From PALSA-1353 sp036267155 (GTDB lineage Bacteria > Planctomycetota > Phycisphaerae > Tepidisphaerales > Tepidisphaeraceae): a stretch of 64,000 nt of DNA. This document shows, piece by piece, positions 9,256 to 18,465 of the stretch. The notes under the pieces are model-generated. The model had not been told where the DNA came from. It made no database searches and saw only the letters and a program-made list of their open reading frames with translations. The position numbers and the translations under genes were made by a program. The DNA lies in NCBI GenBank assembly GCA_036267155.1, contig DATAWP010000046.1:1-64000 (forward strand), written 5' to 3'. Within the stretch, counting starts at the first letter, position 1. Each line of letters begins with the position of its first letter.

Positions 9256-10137
9256 TTACGATCCGCGAAGCTGCGTCTTGACCTCGAAGCCCTTTTGCAC
9301 CTGGTTGACCTTGTCCGTGTCCCCCTCCAGACGGCCGATGGAATTGTCCGTGTCCACCGTGTCGATCGTCACGATCCCCAGGAATTGCGGGCCGTTCACG
9401 ACGTAAAACTTCATTCCCTTTTCCACGCCGTCGGCGCTGCCCACTGAAATCGTCACGAAGGTGTTGCCGTTGATGACGCTCTTGTCGCGCACCACGCCCT
9501 CGATGGACGGCGCGCCCAGCCCGTTGGCAACCGGCGCCGCCAGGATCTGTTGGGGATCATATCCCCTCTCCTGGAGCGCGCCCGCGAGCTTCTGTTGATT
9601 TTCCTTCTGTGCGGCAAGCTGCTCCTGCGTCTCCTCCTGCGTTGCACGCAGGCTCTCCAGAGTGCTGGTCAATTCCGCATTTCGCCGGCCAAACTCTTCG
9701 TTCTGCTTCACCAAAGTATCGTTGGACGTGCGAAGCTGCGTCACCTGGTCCTGCAGCTTGTTGGCGGTGGAAGTCGTCAACTGCACGTTGCTGTTGGCCG
9801 TGTTCACCGCCGCCTGGAAGTTGGTGTTGTCCGCGTTCAGGCGGGCGATCGTGACGCGCGCTTCATTCAGCTTCGATTGCCAGCCGGCGATATCGGTGGC
9901 GTAGTTGGTGTTGTCCTTCTCGTGCTGCTGCACCTCGGCGTTGTACTGGTCCTCGGCCTTTTGCTTGGCCGCCAGATTCGACGCCGCCTGCATCCGCTCG
10001 GACGACAACTGCTGATTCGCCGCATCCAACAGCGGCTGCAATGGCTGCGCCTTGTTCACGAACACGACGATCGCCGCCGCGTTCAACATAGACACGATCA
10101 CCAGTAACACGACAAACAATTTCGTAAGGGGGCTCAA
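9256..10137 (-). CDS. Membrane-anchored coiled-coil protein of unknown function
   Basis: About 293 residues. The frame opens at TTG 10164, but TTG 10137 is better placed: AAGGAG sits six bases before it. Residues 5-28 form one transmembrane helix (LTKLFVVLLVIVSMLNAAAIVVF). Residues 35-195 are a Gln/Asn/Ala/Glu-rich coiled coil. The C-terminal 90 residues form a small beta-rich domain (FVTISVGSADGVEKGMKFYVV) reminiscent of MreC-like or FlgT-like barrels, though not assignable. It is probably periplasmic and anchored in the inner membrane. It has its own predicted promoter and lies downstream of the HEAT lipoprotein gene. Confidence 0.75.
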   Translation of the reverse strand: MSPLTKLFVVLLVIVSMLNAAAIVVFVNKAQPLQPLLDAANQQLSSERMQAASNLAAKQKAEDQYNAEVQQHEKDNTNYATDIAGWQSKLNEARVTIARLNADNTNFQAAVNTANSNVQLTTSTANKLQDQVTQLRTSNDTLVKQNEEFGRRNAELTSTLESLRATQEETQEQLAAQKENQQKLAGALQERGYDPQQILAAPVANGLGAPSIEGVVRDKSVINGNTFVTISVGSADGVEKGMKFYVVNGPQFLGIVTIDTVDTDNSIGRLEGDTDKVNQVQKGFEVKTQLRGS

Positions 10138-10157
10138 ATGCTGCTCCTTGGACTGCT

Positions 10158-10191
10158 CCCACAAACCCCAGCGAAACTCCGCCTTTGTGGG
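10158..10191 (-). promoter_or_regulatory. Leader inverted repeat before the coiled-coil gene
   Basis: CCCACAAA (10158-10165) and TTTGTGGG (10184-10191) form an 8-bp inverted repeat with an 18-base loop. In the minus-strand mRNA it lies just upstream of the preferred start (TTG 10137) and covers the alternative TTG at 10164. It could be a translational control hairpin or a protein-binding site; neither can be settled here. Confidence 0.35.
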
Positions 10192-10199
10192 GCCAAACT

Positions 10200-10227
10200 A
10201 TCCTAATGATAGGCTTATTCCTGTCAA
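10200..10227 (-). promoter_or_regulatory. Predicted promoter of the coiled-coil gene
   Basis: Minus-strand TTGACA (10227-10222), a 16-base spacer and TAGGAT (10205-10200) make a consensus -35 with a moderate -10. This gives the coiled-coil gene a start site separate from the upstream lnt transcript. Confidence 0.45.
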
Positions 10228-10290
10228 GTTTTTTCAATTGGCCCGCTGTGCCCCATCCCTTCCAATTCCCGCCCGTCAATCGAGTTGCGG

Positions 10291-11298
10291 TCAATAGGCG
10301 TTGGACACGGTGGGGGCCCGCAACTGCAATATTCCCGTTGCCGCCGAGATTCGCACCTCCGCCTGCGGGTCCTTTAATAAATCGGCCAAGTACCCCTGCA
10401 AGTCCGACCGTCCGATCGCCCCCATCGCCAGTGCCGCCAGCGACCGCTGCCGCGGGTCTTTGCTGCTGGCGGCCGGCACCGCAATGTTCCATCCTTCGTC
10501 GGATCCCAGCATTCCCATCCCCCTCGCCGCCGCCAGCGATACTTCAACATAATCATTCGTCAATTCGCCCCTTATATGTTGAATGACGCGTTGGTCTCCC
10601 GTTTCGGCAAGAGCTTGCAGAGCGACCATCTGATCGTCCGGATACGCGCTGATGGAATAGGCAACCAAATATGTCAGGCCGCGCTCATCGCCCAATCGCC
10701 AAAGCGCCTCCGCCGCCTCGAGCCTCACCGCCGGAACGAGGTCCGATAACAGCCTCACCAGCATCGGCGTGGCCGACGGGTTCTTCAGAAATCCCAGCAC
10801 CATGGCCACCGTTGCGCGAACATGTGGATCGGGCGCCTCCGCCAGTTTTTCCAGGTCATGGCTCAGCCGGGTGTCGCCCAGGCGATACAGCGCGAACCGG
10901 ACGCCGGCCTGTACCCGCAGGTTGGGATCGTAGGCCATCGCTCGGAGCGGCTCATACGCGTCCACCAATTTCATTTGTCCCGCGGCCATCGCCGCCGCGA
11001 AGCGCACCGGCGCGTCCGGATCGTGCAACCCCGTCAACACGGCATTGGCCGCATCCGATGGATCGACATCGCTCAGCGCCTCGATAGCATTGCTTCGCAG
11101 GAACGGGTCCGGCGAATTCGTTTCCGACATCAGTTCCGCGATCGCCTCGGCGCGCAGCTTCGGGTCGATTGGCCTGGGCGAATACTTCGGCGCCGCCGCC
11201 ACCGGCGGGGTAGGCGCCGGAATTTTCGGATCATACTTCGGATGCGATGCGCACCCTGCGACGACCATCACCAACAACACGCCGATCGTTTTTTTCAT
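10291..11298 (-). CDS. HEAT-repeat lipoprotein
   Basis: About 335 residues from ATG 11298, which overlaps the lnt stop as ATGA and follows AGAGG. The start gives a lipoprotein signal, MKKTIGVLLVMVVAGC, with Cys-16 the likely lipidated residue. After a Pro-rich linker, residues 50-330 are helical HEAT/PBS-type repeats (DPFLRSNAIEALSD, DPHVRATVAMVLGFL, DPQAEVRISAATGIL). Such solenoids are scaffolds for protein interaction. Translational coupling to lnt, the enzyme that finishes lipoprotein acylation, is notable but may be coincidental. Partner unknown. Confidence 0.85.
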   Translation of the reverse strand: MKKTIGVLLVMVVAGCASHPKYDPKIPAPTPPVAAAPKYSPRPIDPKLRAEAIAELMSETNSPDPFLRSNAIEALSDVDPSDAANAVLTGLHDPDAPVRFAAAMAAGQMKLVDAYEPLRAMAYDPNLRVQAGVRFALYRLGDTRLSHDLEKLAEAPDPHVRATVAMVLGFLKNPSATPMLVRLLSDLVPAVRLEAAEALWRLGDERGLTYLVAYSISAYPDDQMVALQALAETGDQRVIQHIRGELTNDYVEVSLAAARGMGMLGSDEGWNIAVPAASSKDPRQRSLAALAMGAIGRSDLQGYLADLLKDPQAEVRISAATGILQLRAPTVSNAY

Positions 11299-12962
11299 GA
11301 CCTCTGCTCTTTGCGCTTGTATTCGAACCATGCCCATGCCGCGAGGATCGCCGAGCCGCCGACGCACGCTCCGGCGAACAGATCGCCGAACTTCGTATAG
11401 AATGTCAATCGCCGGTCGATCATGATCTGCTCGACGCTGGTTCCTTCCTCGCGGACCGGTAAAAGATCGCTCGGAAGGCCGTTGGAATCAATAAACCCGC
11501 TGATGCCGGTGTTGACGCTGCGCGCCGTCCAGACGCGGTTCTCGATGCTGCGGAAGATCGCCGCCTGGAGATGTTGCGCATTCTCATTAGCCTTGAACCA
11601 CCCGTCATTGGTCAAGTTCACCAGAAAATCGGCCCGCTTTCCCTCCGCGCCTCTGGGACGAAACATCGCCGAGCAAATCCGGGCATCGATATCCTCAAAG
11701 CAAATGGGCGTTACGAATCGCCATTCCTGTCCGTCGTCGCCCGTCAGATGAAAAACGGTCAGCGCATCGCTCTTGCCGGGTTGCATGACATAATCCGCGT
11801 AATACCTCGGCCCCAGCGCCACCGATAGCCGGTAGAGCCAATTCGCCCAGTCCTTCCCTGGAATATATTCTCCCCACGGAACCAGGTGAATCTTATCGTA
11901 TCGGTGCCCCAGGGAATCGTCCATCCGGCCTTCTCGATCGAAAAAATAAGCCGTGTTCCGTTTGTCGTGCGCCACCACATCCGACTCGCCGTCGCGAACT
12001 TCCGATCGCCAGTCCGCGGCGTAATCCCCACCCGTCACCAGCGCCACGTGATATTTTGCACAGAGGCGGCTGATGCGTTCATACAGATCCTCGCATACCG
12101 AATCCATCTCCCGCGCCTCATGGTTCAGCGGCCACATCATCGTTTCCGACCAGACCACCAGGTCGATTTTCCCCGGGTTCCTGTCGATGGCCGAAATCGT
12201 TTGCCCCACGTGAAATGCCAGCCGCTGTGAAATCGTCGCGCCCTTTTCGCCGGAATTGCTCTGCGGATCATTTGCCTGAACCACCGCGACCGTCGGCCCC
12301 GGCGACAGCGACCGCGGCGTTTGCGCCATGCGATAGACCCCATACCCCGCGATGACGATCAGCATTCCCAACAGCGCCGCGGCCGCCGGAATCAGCCGCT
12401 TGGGCCGATCACGATTCAACCACGCCATCGCCACCAGCGCGTTCAGCGTTACCACCCAGAAGCTTACTCCATACACTCCGGCGATATCCGCGATCTGGCA
12501 CATGCCGAGATTCGGGGTTTGCGTCTGTCCCAGAAACAGCCACGGCAATCCGGTGAAGATCACACCCCGCAGCCATTCAAACGCCGTCCACACCAGGGCA
12601 ATCCCCAGCACGCCGCTCAAGATTCTCCCTCGTAACAATCCCGCCCCGCGAATGACCAGGGCCGTCAACCCCCAATACAACCCGCAGAAGATCATCAGCG
12701 CCGCCATGCCGGGCCAACTAATGTAGGACATCCACCACATGTTTGCCGTAAAGAAGGCGGTGCCCGCGCCCCAGCTCCAGAAGAACGCCGATTTCTTCGA
12801 CCTGGCCCCAGCCAGAAAAACCAGCCATGGCGCTAGTCCCACCCACGCCAGATAGAACTGATCCACCGGCGCGAACGCCAGCGTCAGCAGCGCAACGCTG
12901 CCGGCGAGCAACGCGATGGTTCTGAAAACGCCCGTGCGCGGCTGATCGACATCGGTCATCAC
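11295..12962 (-). CDS. lnt: Apolipoprotein N-acyltransferase
   Basis: A 555-residue inner-membrane enzyme that transfers an acyl chain from phospholipid to the N-terminal Cys of diacylated apolipoproteins. Residues 1-215 contain about seven membrane helices. The nitrilase-like periplasmic domain follows, with the triad visible: E273 (VVWSETM), K357 (YDKIHLVPWGEY) and C421 (TPICFEDID). The DGWFK segment of the family is also present. The first codon may be GTG 12962 or the adjacent ATG 12959. Its 3' end overlaps the HEAT lipoprotein gene by four bases. Presence of Lnt implies triacylated lipoproteins and a diderm envelope. Confidence 0.95.
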   Translation of the reverse strand: MMTDVDQPRTGVFRTIALLAGSVALLTLAFAPVDQFYLAWVGLAPWLVFLAGARSKKSAFFWSWGAGTAFFTANMWWMSYISWPGMAALMIFCGLYWGLTALVIRGAGLLRGRILSGVLGIALVWTAFEWLRGVIFTGLPWLFLGQTQTPNLGMCQIADIAGVYGVSFWVVTLNALVAMAWLNRDRPKRLIPAAAALLGMLIVIAGYGVYRMAQTPRSLSPGPTVAVVQANDPQSNSGEKGATISQRLAFHVGQTISAIDRNPGKIDLVVWSETMMWPLNHEAREMDSVCEDLYERISRLCAKYHVALVTGGDYAADWRSEVRDGESDVVAHDKRNTAYFFDREGRMDDSLGHRYDKIHLVPWGEYIPGKDWANWLYRLSVALGPRYYADYVMQPGKSDALTVFHLTGDDGQEWRFVTPICFEDIDARICSAMFRPRGAEGKRADFLVNLTNDGWFKANENAQHLQAAIFRSIENRVWTARSVNTGISGFIDSNGLPSDLLPVREEGTSVEQIMIDRRLTFYTKFGDLFAGACVGGSAILAAWAWFEYKRKEQRS

Positions 12963-13012
12963 CCGTATTTCTAACCGAATCCCCCACCCCGTTCATCTTC
13001 CCCAAAACAAAA

Positions 13013-13036
13013 GCCCCGGGAGCTTGCTCCCGGGGC
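13013..13036 (-). terminator. Strong Rho-independent terminator
   Basis: GCCCCGGGAGC (13013-13023) and GCTCCCGGGGC (13026-13036) form a perfect 11-bp stem around a 2-base centre. On the minus strand it is followed by TTTTGTTTT. It ends transcription of the VPLP-tailed gene (stop at 13066) before lnt. Confidence 0.85.
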
Positions 13037-13065
13037 CATCGCGTATTTCGATGAAAAGATCTTGA

Positions 13066-13911
13066 TTAAACCATCGCCCGCCGCGCGCGGCGAACAATTC
13101 CGATCGCGCCCAATCCCGCCAGCGTTGCCAGTGCGGCGCCCGCGGAATTCGGTAGCGGCACCACCGACGCGCCTGACGTGGCGCCGGTGACCGTTTCCCC
13201 GAGGCTGAAAATCGCCGAATCACCCGGCGAACCATCTGGGGCAAGTTCCGCACTCAAATTGTAATCGAATGCATCATCACCCGTGAACACCGCAGGGAGG
13301 GAGGTATCTAAAAGAGACCCCGAATTGCCATGGTTGCCGGCCGCGACGGATGTTGCCGAAGGGGTGTAAACGAATTGCACTGTCGTCCCCAATGGGTCTG
13401 TCTGGGTCGCAGTATTCGAGGTCACGGTCAGCGTGTCGTCATCCGGCGTTGCATCCACGTTTAGGTTGACGTTATCGGTGAAATCGAGCGATATGGACGA
13501 ATCACTGGTGTTATTCACCGCGACCTGTTCATTGACCGCTGAACTGCCGCTGCCGGCATTGCCCCCGGTGAGAATGTCCGTCACCGTCATCGTGAACCCG
13601 GTCCCCTGGTAACTGACCGATGCGACTCCGTCGCTGAAGGAGGAGCCCGTCACCGTCAGTTCGTCAAGCGTCGTAAATGAGCTTGATCCATTGATGTCCA
13701 AAAGTAACGATTCGCCTCCGGCGGGCGATCCGCCGTATTGGTCAACGCCATCGACGATCCACTGAGAGATAAACGGAACCCCGTTCGTATTAATTGTCAA
13801 CGACGAATTTCCGTTGGTGATGCTGGCGCCCCGCGCATTGGCGGCGAAAATAACGCCGGCCAAGGCCGCTGGAACAAGGAACAGAACTTTGTTCTTGACA
13901 TTGCGAAACAT
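13066..13911 (-). CDS. Exported protein with VPLP-type C-terminal sorting signal
   Basis: A 281-residue protein with a strong ribosome site (AAGGAG before the ATG at 13911) and a signal peptide ending near NARGAS. The body is Ser/Thr/Asp-rich and probably all beta strands. The end reads VPLPNSAGAALATLAGLGAIGIVRRARRA, the VPLP variant of the PEP-CTERM tail that is common in Phycisphaerae. It is therefore likely exported and processed by an exosortase. No function can be assigned. Its message ends at the hairpin at 13013. The 208-base leader contains CCTCAGCAAACG twice (14027 and 14065), of unknown meaning. Confidence 0.8.
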   Translation of the reverse strand: MFRNVKNKVLFLVPAALAGVIFAANARGASITNGNSSLTINTNGVPFISQWIVDGVDQYGGSPAGGESLLLDINGSSSFTTLDELTVTGSSFSDGVASVSYQGTGFTMTVTDILTGGNAGSGSSAVNEQVAVNNTSDSSISLDFTDNVNLNVDATPDDDTLTVTSNTATQTDPLGTTVQFVYTPSATSVAAGNHGNSGSLLDTSLPAVFTGDDAFDYNLSAELAPDGSPGDSAIFSLGETVTGATSGASVVPLPNSAGAALATLAGLGAIGIVRRARRAMV

Positions 13912-14119
13912 CTTTCTCTCCTTAGATCAAATCAAGAAAACGTGACCCACCGAGAACATCGCCGCCGGATTGAATGTTGGGACTCTCCGTACGGGGCGAA
14001 CCCACATATCCTACCTCCGTATTTCCCCTCAGCAAACGAAAAATAGACTTGCGCCGGCCCGTGTCCTCAGCAAACGTAGTTAAGTTGGGCGAGATGATCG
14101 AATTGCATCGACGCGGTCA

Positions 14120-17068
14120 TTACCGATGCAGCCCCGGTGCGCTTAACTCCTGTAAATACAAGAGTCCCATAAAGGAATCGTCCCGATCGAAGTCGATCGG
14201 CCCCGCCCAACTCGCCGACTCGCCGTTGCTCTGCATGTGCTGGATAAAATTGAACCGCAAAAGCCGCGGCTTGACGGAGTTGCCGTTGAGCAAAAGTTGC
14301 CAGGGGATGGCCACTTCACCGGGCCACGCGCCCTGCCGCGGGTCGGCGGAATAACGCACCGCCGTCCCGTCGATTTCACGCCAGGGATCGGCATTCATCC
14401 GCGGGTCCAGCCGGCGCTTCACCATGCACACGCCGTTCGGCTTGCACACCACGTACGTCAGCGGCCCCAGCGAATTGTCATCGTAGATCGGCTGCACCAA
14501 TATTTCGCACAGGTCCTCACCCCACGCCCGGCGAAATTCGTAGTTCACGAAATTCTGGTGAAGCGCCTGCCGCGGCGAAACACCGTTCACGCGAAACGCA
14601 ACGTAAAAATCATCATCGCTCCATCCCGTGTAAATCTGCGACGTCTGCGACGACGGCTCGATCCGCCAATGCTGAATCGACGGCCGATCCATCATCTTGG
14701 TCAGTTGGCCATCGTGAATCAGATCGTCGCCGCTCCAGTCGTCCAGGTTGCCGTCGATGCGAAGATTTCCCTCTCGCCGCGCGCTCGTCGCAACCGGAAG
14801 CGCCGCCTGGGTCACGTACGCATTGCGCGTGTACCCATCGACGAAGGTGATCTCGATCGGCCTTCTTGAATCCGGCGTGATGCGGTCCAGGTTCACCCGC
14901 GCGTTCATCGAAAAACGCTGCACCCAATATGTTCGCAGCGCGCCGATGAGTTGCGGCTCCGGTTTGAATTGCCACGCATCCCCGGCCCGGGTCCATCTCA
15001 ATTGATTTTGATCCGGCCGACTATCGCCGGCGTTGTAGATATCCACGCCCAGCCGCAAAAATGCCCATTTGTCTCCGTTGGACCGGCTCGGATCGTCCCA
15101 GAACCACTCCGCCGTCCGCGGCAAAACGTACGGCCTTTCCTTTGGCTCCTGCCAGCGAACGATGTCGAGATTCAGATCGCTTTCCCGGCTCTTGACCGCC
15201 GGATCATCCGGCGACGCGGCCGGCGGACACACCAATATCGCCCGCGCCAGCAGCGCGTGCGCCTCGTCCCAGGTCTTTTGATCCACCGTCCCGCTGAGCA
15301 GCTCGTATTCCGGGTCGGGCGCCTGCACCGGCCGAAGCTCCACCTGCCGGGTAATCAATCGCGCCAGCAGCAGTGCATCCGTCCGCATTCCACGCTGCTC
15401 CGCCAGCAAAAGATATTCGTAATCCTGCTGGGCGCGGCGAAGCCATTTCAGTTGAATGCTCGCCACCGGCTCGTCCACGCCGAACCAACTCCCCGGATAA
15501 AACCACGTCAGTTTGCTCGGATCGGCCGCCGCGGTTGGATCGTCCTGGTCCGGCAACGCATCGGACCAGCGAATCAAATCCGCGTGCCGCAGGTACGCCA
15601 GCCATGCCCAAAGCCGCACGTCCTGCTCATTGGTTCCCGCGCCGATGTACGGGTCCAGCCCCGGCGCGTCGCTCTGCAGCCAATGTTCCGGCCGGCGCAA
15701 TTCCGTCGGCCACGATTGTGTCGGCGAATCGAACACCAGCCCCGGCGCCAGCGAAATAATTCGGCCAACCGTCGCCGGATTCAGCGCCAGCGGGTCGTCC
15801 GATGAAGCAAATTGAAGTTGATCGTCCTCCAGCGGAATGCCCACGCGCACGAGTGGATGCGTATCCAGGATTGCCCGCGCCGCCATCGAAAGCTGAATGC
15901 TTTCCAGCGCCGTGGCCCGCCCCGGCGACCGCTTCGGCAGAAATACCGCCGAGCGACTCAACCAATCCTGCCGATTGAAATGCGTCGAGGCGTTCGACCA
16001 ATACTCGCGCTGGCTGGCCGCGTCATAATTGTTCAGATAATCCACGCCTGGCAGCGGCCAATATCCCAGCGGCGCCTTGTCCGCAAATGCATCCCCGCTC
16101 AGCCACGGCGAAACAATCGTATCGAAATCCGACCAGTCTACCTCCGGCGTCTCCGTCACAGGCCACTTGACGGTCGGCTGCAGGCGCGGCGCAACCACCT
16201 CGGTCCGATTCCGCTCCGCCAGCGAAACCAATTGATCCAATGTTTTGATCGCCGCCGCATAGGTGTGGTCGTCCCGGTTCATCAGCCGCGGCGTGATCGC
16301 TTCGAAATTGTCTGGATAAAGTTGCCGAAGGCGATCCCAGTTAATGTCGCTCACCATCAGCAGGTGGCGATCTTGCGGAATCGCGAAATCGAAAACGTGC
16401 AGCGAAACCTGCACGCCCGACGGCGCCGGCGTTTGCCCAGGAAATCCCAACCCGCACGTGATCGTGTAATCCGCGGTCGGCGCGTCGCTGGGAACATGAA
16501 TGTCGATCCAGACGATCGCCGGCTTTGAATCTCCATCAGCACGGCTTTGCGGATCAAATGGATGCGCGGGATTGCGCAAAGTCGAAAGATCCACAACCCC
16601 GTTCTCGCATCGCATCGGCAACAGCGCCCGCGGCAACAGCTTCGCGCCCGCGGCCAATCCGGTTTGTCGAACATAACCAGCGCGGTTGGTAGCCACCGGC
16701 ATCGGCAGAACCTGATAGGCCGAGAAATTCTCCATCGCCATCGTCGGCGAAACGTGGAGTTGCAGAGCCGGCTTGAGATTTGTTTGCGGCAAGTTGCCGA
16801 TGCGCACAGCGAAGCTGATCCATTCATTCTTCGCCGCCGAAAGCTGCACCGCCCCGCCAATTTCCTGCGGCTCCAGCGGACTGTTCATATCCATGGCCTG
16901 GATCGTGGTTCCGGGCACGATGTGGGCCGATTTGGTGACCTTGGTCGGTTGGCATCCTCCAGCCAGCGCAAGAATGATGAAGGCCGCACAAAGAACGCCT
17001 GCGGCCGAGAATTGCGTAGTTGATGCGCACCCAACGCGGGTTTGCCGCATGTTTCGTCGACTTCCCAT
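14120..17068 (-). CDS. Large lipoprotein with GH123/DUF4091-like region and C-terminal CBM9-like domain
   Basis: About 982 residues. The frame is open to 17467, but the first 133 codons look non-coding. ATG 17068 has AAAGGGTG upstream and leads to a lipoprotein signal ending LALAGGC; ATG 17050 is an alternative. Residues 200-650 resemble the DUF4091/glycoside hydrolase 123 group, with a catalytic-barrel-like part ending in WFGVDEPVASIQLKWLRRAQQDYEYLLLAEQR. Residues 790-980 look like a CBM9-type module (GNLRIDGNLDDWSGDD; YTGWSDDDFYVAFRV). It may act on a periplasmic or surface glycan. No catalytic residue can be confirmed by eye. Confidence 0.75.
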   Translation of the reverse strand: MGSRRNMRQTRVGCASTTQFSAAGVLCAAFIILALAGGCQPTKVTKSAHIVPGTTIQAMDMNSPLEPQEIGGAVQLSAAKNEWISFAVRIGNLPQTNLKPALQLHVSPTMAMENFSAYQVLPMPVATNRAGYVRQTGLAAGAKLLPRALLPMRCENGVVDLSTLRNPAHPFDPQSRADGDSKPAIVWIDIHVPSDAPTADYTITCGLGFPGQTPAPSGVQVSLHVFDFAIPQDRHLLMVSDINWDRLRQLYPDNFEAITPRLMNRDDHTYAAAIKTLDQLVSLAERNRTEVVAPRLQPTVKWPVTETPEVDWSDFDTIVSPWLSGDAFADKAPLGYWPLPGVDYLNNYDAASQREYWSNASTHFNRQDWLSRSAVFLPKRSPGRATALESIQLSMAARAILDTHPLVRVGIPLEDDQLQFASSDDPLALNPATVGRIISLAPGLVFDSPTQSWPTELRRPEHWLQSDAPGLDPYIGAGTNEQDVRLWAWLAYLRHADLIRWSDALPDQDDPTAAADPSKLTWFYPGSWFGVDEPVASIQLKWLRRAQQDYEYLLLAEQRGMRTDALLLARLITRQVELRPVQAPDPEYELLSGTVDQKTWDEAHALLARAILVCPPAASPDDPAVKSRESDLNLDIVRWQEPKERPYVLPRTAEWFWDDPSRSNGDKWAFLRLGVDIYNAGDSRPDQNQLRWTRAGDAWQFKPEPQLIGALRTYWVQRFSMNARVNLDRITPDSRRPIEITFVDGYTRNAYVTQAALPVATSARREGNLRIDGNLDDWSGDDLIHDGQLTKMMDRPSIQHWRIEPSSQTSQIYTGWSDDDFYVAFRVNGVSPRQALHQNFVNYEFRRAWGEDLCEILVQPIYDDNSLGPLTYVVCKPNGVCMVKRRLDPRMNADPWREIDGTAVRYSADPRQGAWPGEVAIPWQLLLNGNSVKPRLLRFNFIQHMQSNGESASWAGPIDFDRDDSFMGLLYLQELSAPGLHR

Positions 17069-17403
17069 CGACACCCTTTGATTCATCGAGCCTGTCCAGC
17101 ACATCTGAAAATCAAAATCTTCCGCCCCAAACCCGCGAGAACCAGACCGAAATCGGCCATTTGACCCAGAATCAGGCGTCGGCGAGCGGGAGCGATTGTC
17201 TCCAATAATGCCCCGTGGCACAACTTTTGTTCTTCCACACGCAGGAAGGATGAAATCAATGTTGATGATGTTAGACATCAGGGATGTTTGAGACGGTTGA
17301 TAATACAAAAGGCGTCGTTCGTGAACCTCACGAACTTCGCCAACAAGCCTCGTTTCCTCCTCCGCCAGGCCGCACGGCACTAACCCTCCGCCGTGCGGCC
17401 TAT
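17069..17403. other. Intergenic stretch without a protein gene
   Basis: Between the lipoprotein start and the acyl-CoA dehydrogenase stop I see no convincing protein gene. Its right part (from about 17299) holds the candidate structured RNA described separately. Confidence 0.4.
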
Positions 17404-17409
17404 TTATTT
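17299..17409 (+). ncRNA. Candidate structured small RNA with terminator
   Basis: On the plus strand a -10-like GATAAT (17299-17304) precedes a hairpin: GGCG pairs with CGCC and GTTCGTGA with TCACGAAC (17311-17341). A CU-rich single-stranded stretch, TTTCCTCCTCCGCC, follows. An 11-bp GC-rich stem (17368-17378 with 17390-17400) then ends in TATTTATTT, a terminator in the plus direction. Both flanking genes are on the minus strand, so this terminator serves neither. A short RNA with an anti-Shine-Dalgarno-like loop is inferred; no -35 element is convincing. Confidence 0.4.
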
Positions 17410-18465
17410 CCCCATGTCCCCATCCGCCAGAACATTCACCGTGCAATCCACCACCGGATCGGGGCACGACCAGACCAGAAAAAACATCGCCTCGCGCGCC
17501 AGCCGCTGAGCCGGATGATCCAATAACAGCGCCGACCCTTTGTGCAGCGCCACCGCGGCCTGCGTGATACGCACCGCCAGATCATTGCAAGAGGCACGGA
17601 CTCGCGGCCCGGCTTCCGCCGCATCCGCTTCCCGTCCCGGTTTGCACAGCTCCAACACTTCATTCCTCACCGCCGAAAGTTGATCGCCAAACCGGCTCGC
17701 CAGCGATCGTCCCCGATCCGAATCGTGCCGCGAAATAAGCTCCAGCGTTCCCCGGCACAATCCCAGCGCCAAAAATGCCTGCCCCAGCGGAACCCCCCGC
17801 GACCGCCCCGCAAGCGCCTTGGCCACCGGCCCGCGCAAAATCCACCGCTGGTCTAGCCGCACACCGGGCAACTCGATGCGCGACGTCCAACTCGCCCGCA
17901 ACGCCACGAGTTCCATCGGGTCCCCAACCAAAACGCCCGGCACGTCCATCGGCAACACAAACAGAATCTGTCGCCCATCGTCAAGTACCGCGCCAGCAAC
18001 GACGAACTTGGCCTTGGCCGCACCGGTAGACCACGGAATCACTCCCTCGAGCCGATACCCGCCCCCGTCGGCGATCGCCCGCAATCCGCCCTGCTGACTG
18101 GTAGTAAGTTGCGCGATCCCAATCGTCGCAAAAAATTCCCCTTGCCCCATCTCCGGAAGAATTGCTTCGCGCAGCGGCGACCCTTCTGCCCCGTCGATCA
18201 ACCCAATAGCCGAGTCCCGCTGCGAAACAATGAGGGCAGTCGCCACCGATGCAGAAGCGATCGCCTCGTAGCGCAGGTGCAGTTCCAACGGATCGATTTC
18301 CTCCCCGCCGAACCGCTGCGGCACGAACCACCGCCACGCCCCGGCGTCTCCCAGATCGCGCAGATCTTCCGCCGGCCAATCTCCGCTACGATCCAACGGC
18401 GTCGCCCGCTCGCGGATCGCTGAAAGAACATCATTCAAGCCTTCAAAAGCCATCTCCATCGGCAT
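17404..18465 (-). CDS. Acyl-CoA dehydrogenase family protein
   Basis: A 353-residue flavoprotein-like sequence with the acyl-CoA dehydrogenase layout. There is a helical N-terminal domain (WRWFVPQRFGGEEIDPLELHLRYEAIA), a central beta domain (FFATIGIAQLTTSQQGG...YRLEGVIPWSTGA) and a C-terminal helical bundle with two Arg-rich turns. The family uses FAD to desaturate acyl-CoA thioesters or, in related monooxygenases, to hydroxylate small molecules. The usual catalytic Glu is not obvious, and the protein is shorter than the typical 380 residues, so the substrate is uncertain. Its stop codon overlaps the terminator of the opposite-strand RNA candidate. Confidence 0.75.
   Translation of the reverse strand: MPMEMAFEGLNDVLSAIRERATPLDRSGDWPAEDLRDLGDAGAWRWFVPQRFGGEEIDPLELHLRYEAIASASVATALIVSQRDSAIGLIDGAEGSPLREAILPEMGQGEFFATIGIAQLTTSQQGGLRAIADGGGYRLEGVIPWSTGAAKAKFVVAGAVLDDGRQILFVLPMDVPGVLVGDPMELVALRASWTSRIELPGVRLDQRWILRGPVAKALAGRSRGVPLGQAFLALGLCRGTLELISRHDSDRGRSLASRFGDQLSAVRNEVLELCKPGREADAAEAGPRVRASCNDLAVRITQAAVALHKGSALLLDHPAQRLAREAMFFLVWSCPDPVVDCTVNVLADGDMGK

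Noticed and set aside
17069..17467. N-terminal extension of the GH123-like lipoprotein to 17467
   Set aside because: The extra 133 residues are low-complexity and would bury the lipoprotein signal in the interior; the start at 17068 gives a proper signal peptide.
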